DNA of 13,443 bases, taken from positions 1-13,443 of the forward strand of contig JAQBYL010000056.1 in NCBI GenBank assembly GCA_027622495.1. Reading direction: 5' to 3'. The translations under genes were made by a program, and so were the position numbers. Of this stretch, positions 13,360 to 13,443 are shown one piece after another. This DNA comes from Pseudomonadota bacterium (GTDB lineage Bacteria > Pseudomonadota > Gammaproteobacteria > Pseudomonadales > Azotimanducaceae). The stretch's first letter is position 1. Every line of letters begins with the position of its first letter. The notes beneath the pieces are model-generated. The model did not search any database, was not told where the DNA came from, and was given only the letters and a program-made list of their open reading frames with translations.

Positions 13360-13376
13360 TTATTGTCGCATCAGGG
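13360..13376 (-). repeat. IS terminal inverted repeat, transposase 5' side
   Basis: TTATTGTCGCATCAGGG on the plus strand is the inverted partner of the repeat at 11860-11876, with two mismatches (TA versus CG in the middle). Confidence 0.85.
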
Positions 13377-13443
13377 TTAACCGGACCCCCGGTACGGGTA
13401 CACGTTGTTGAAGCAGGCCATTGAGCGCGTCAGGTCGTTCCTG
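13377..13443. other. sequence beyond the IS, not recognised
   Basis: The last 67 bases lie outside the insertion sequence. Read on the minus strand, one frame stays open from the window edge and gives LTRSMACFNNVYPYRGSG before a TAA formed by the first bases next to the IS. Another minus-strand frame is open up to the IS. Neither resembles the N-terminal half of an ABC ATPase or an HlyD adaptor, as far as 21 residues can show. It may be the end of another gene, but the stretch is too short to assign. Confidence 0.35.

Larger units (their letters stand above)
11860..13376 (-). mobile_element. IS1380-family insertion sequence (about 1.5 kb)
   Basis: The element contains one transposase gene bounded by terminal inverted repeats. 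The left end reads CCCTGATGTAACAATAA (11860-11876) and the right end, read inward on the other strand, CCCTGATGCGACAATAA (13360-13376), giving 15 of 17 matches. Ends starting with CC and a length near 1.5 kb fit the IS1380 family. That family usually makes a 4-bp target duplication, but the flanking bases are CTAG on the left and TTAA on the right and do not match; shifting the ends by one base (TAGC versus GTTA) does not help. The insertion is thus not a simple, unrearranged one. On the left it cuts the ABC ATPase gene. Confidence 0.88.

Noticed and set aside
1..13443. CRISPR arrays, tRNA or rRNA genes, phage or toxin-antitoxin modules
   Set aside because: No regularly spaced repeats, no tRNA-like cloverleaf or rRNA signature, and no related protein families were seen on either strand.

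Overview
The window is a stretch of bacterial chromosome of moderately high GC content. Protein flavour, short intergenic gaps and Shine-Dalgarno-type starts fit a proteobacterium, most likely a gammaproteobacterium; this is an inference from gene content and no marker gene fixes it. No rRNA, tRNA or CRISPR array was seen, and no stretch longer than about 300 bases lacks a gene.

Left part (1-5444), mostly small-molecule and sulfur metabolism. An AAC(3)-type N-acetyltransferase runs off the left edge, divergent from a kappa-GST/DsbA-fold 2-hydroxychromene-2-carboxylate isomerase-like protein. Next come mtnA (methionine salvage), divergent from a TauD/TfdA-type Fe(II)/2-oxoglutarate dioxygenase, and a secreted TPR protein divergent from a cystathionine gamma-lyase/synthase-type PLP enzyme. 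The PLP enzyme overlaps by four bases a small conserved protein of unknown function that starts with TTG. A 17-bp dyad sits in the likely promoter of the PLP gene.

Middle part (5471-10208). A polytopic membrane protein fused to a spermidine-synthase-like domain is divergent from a small GNAT acetyltransferase. The GNAT gene overlaps a citrate synthase family gene tail to tail. The citrate synthase has Glu where the catalytic Asp is expected. It is divergent from a LysR regulator, and the shared 170-bp intergenic region carries a perfect 14-bp palindrome and repeated ATTAGT half-sites, so this looks like a regulator-target pair.

Right part (10226-13443). An ABC-2 permease is translationally coupled to an ABC ATPase that has lost its N-terminal half, including Walker A, at the edge of an IS1380-family insertion sequence. 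The IS is complete: a 459-aa DDE transposase and 17-bp terminal inverted repeats with two mismatches. The bases flanking the two IS ends do not form a target duplication and the far flank does not resemble the missing ATPase part, so a deletion or rearrangement probably followed or accompanied insertion. The transposase stop codon lies in frame with the ATPase remnant, 30 nt before its first internal ATG.

MtnA, the PLP enzyme, the TauD-type dioxygenase and the spermidine-synthase-like protein could share a sulfur/methylthioadenosine theme, but they are not one operon, so any functional link is speculative. I see no clearly new multi-gene system. The best leads are the citrate synthase substitution with its palindromic control region, the dyad before the PLP gene, the coupled unknown gene, and the IS-decapitated ABC exporter.
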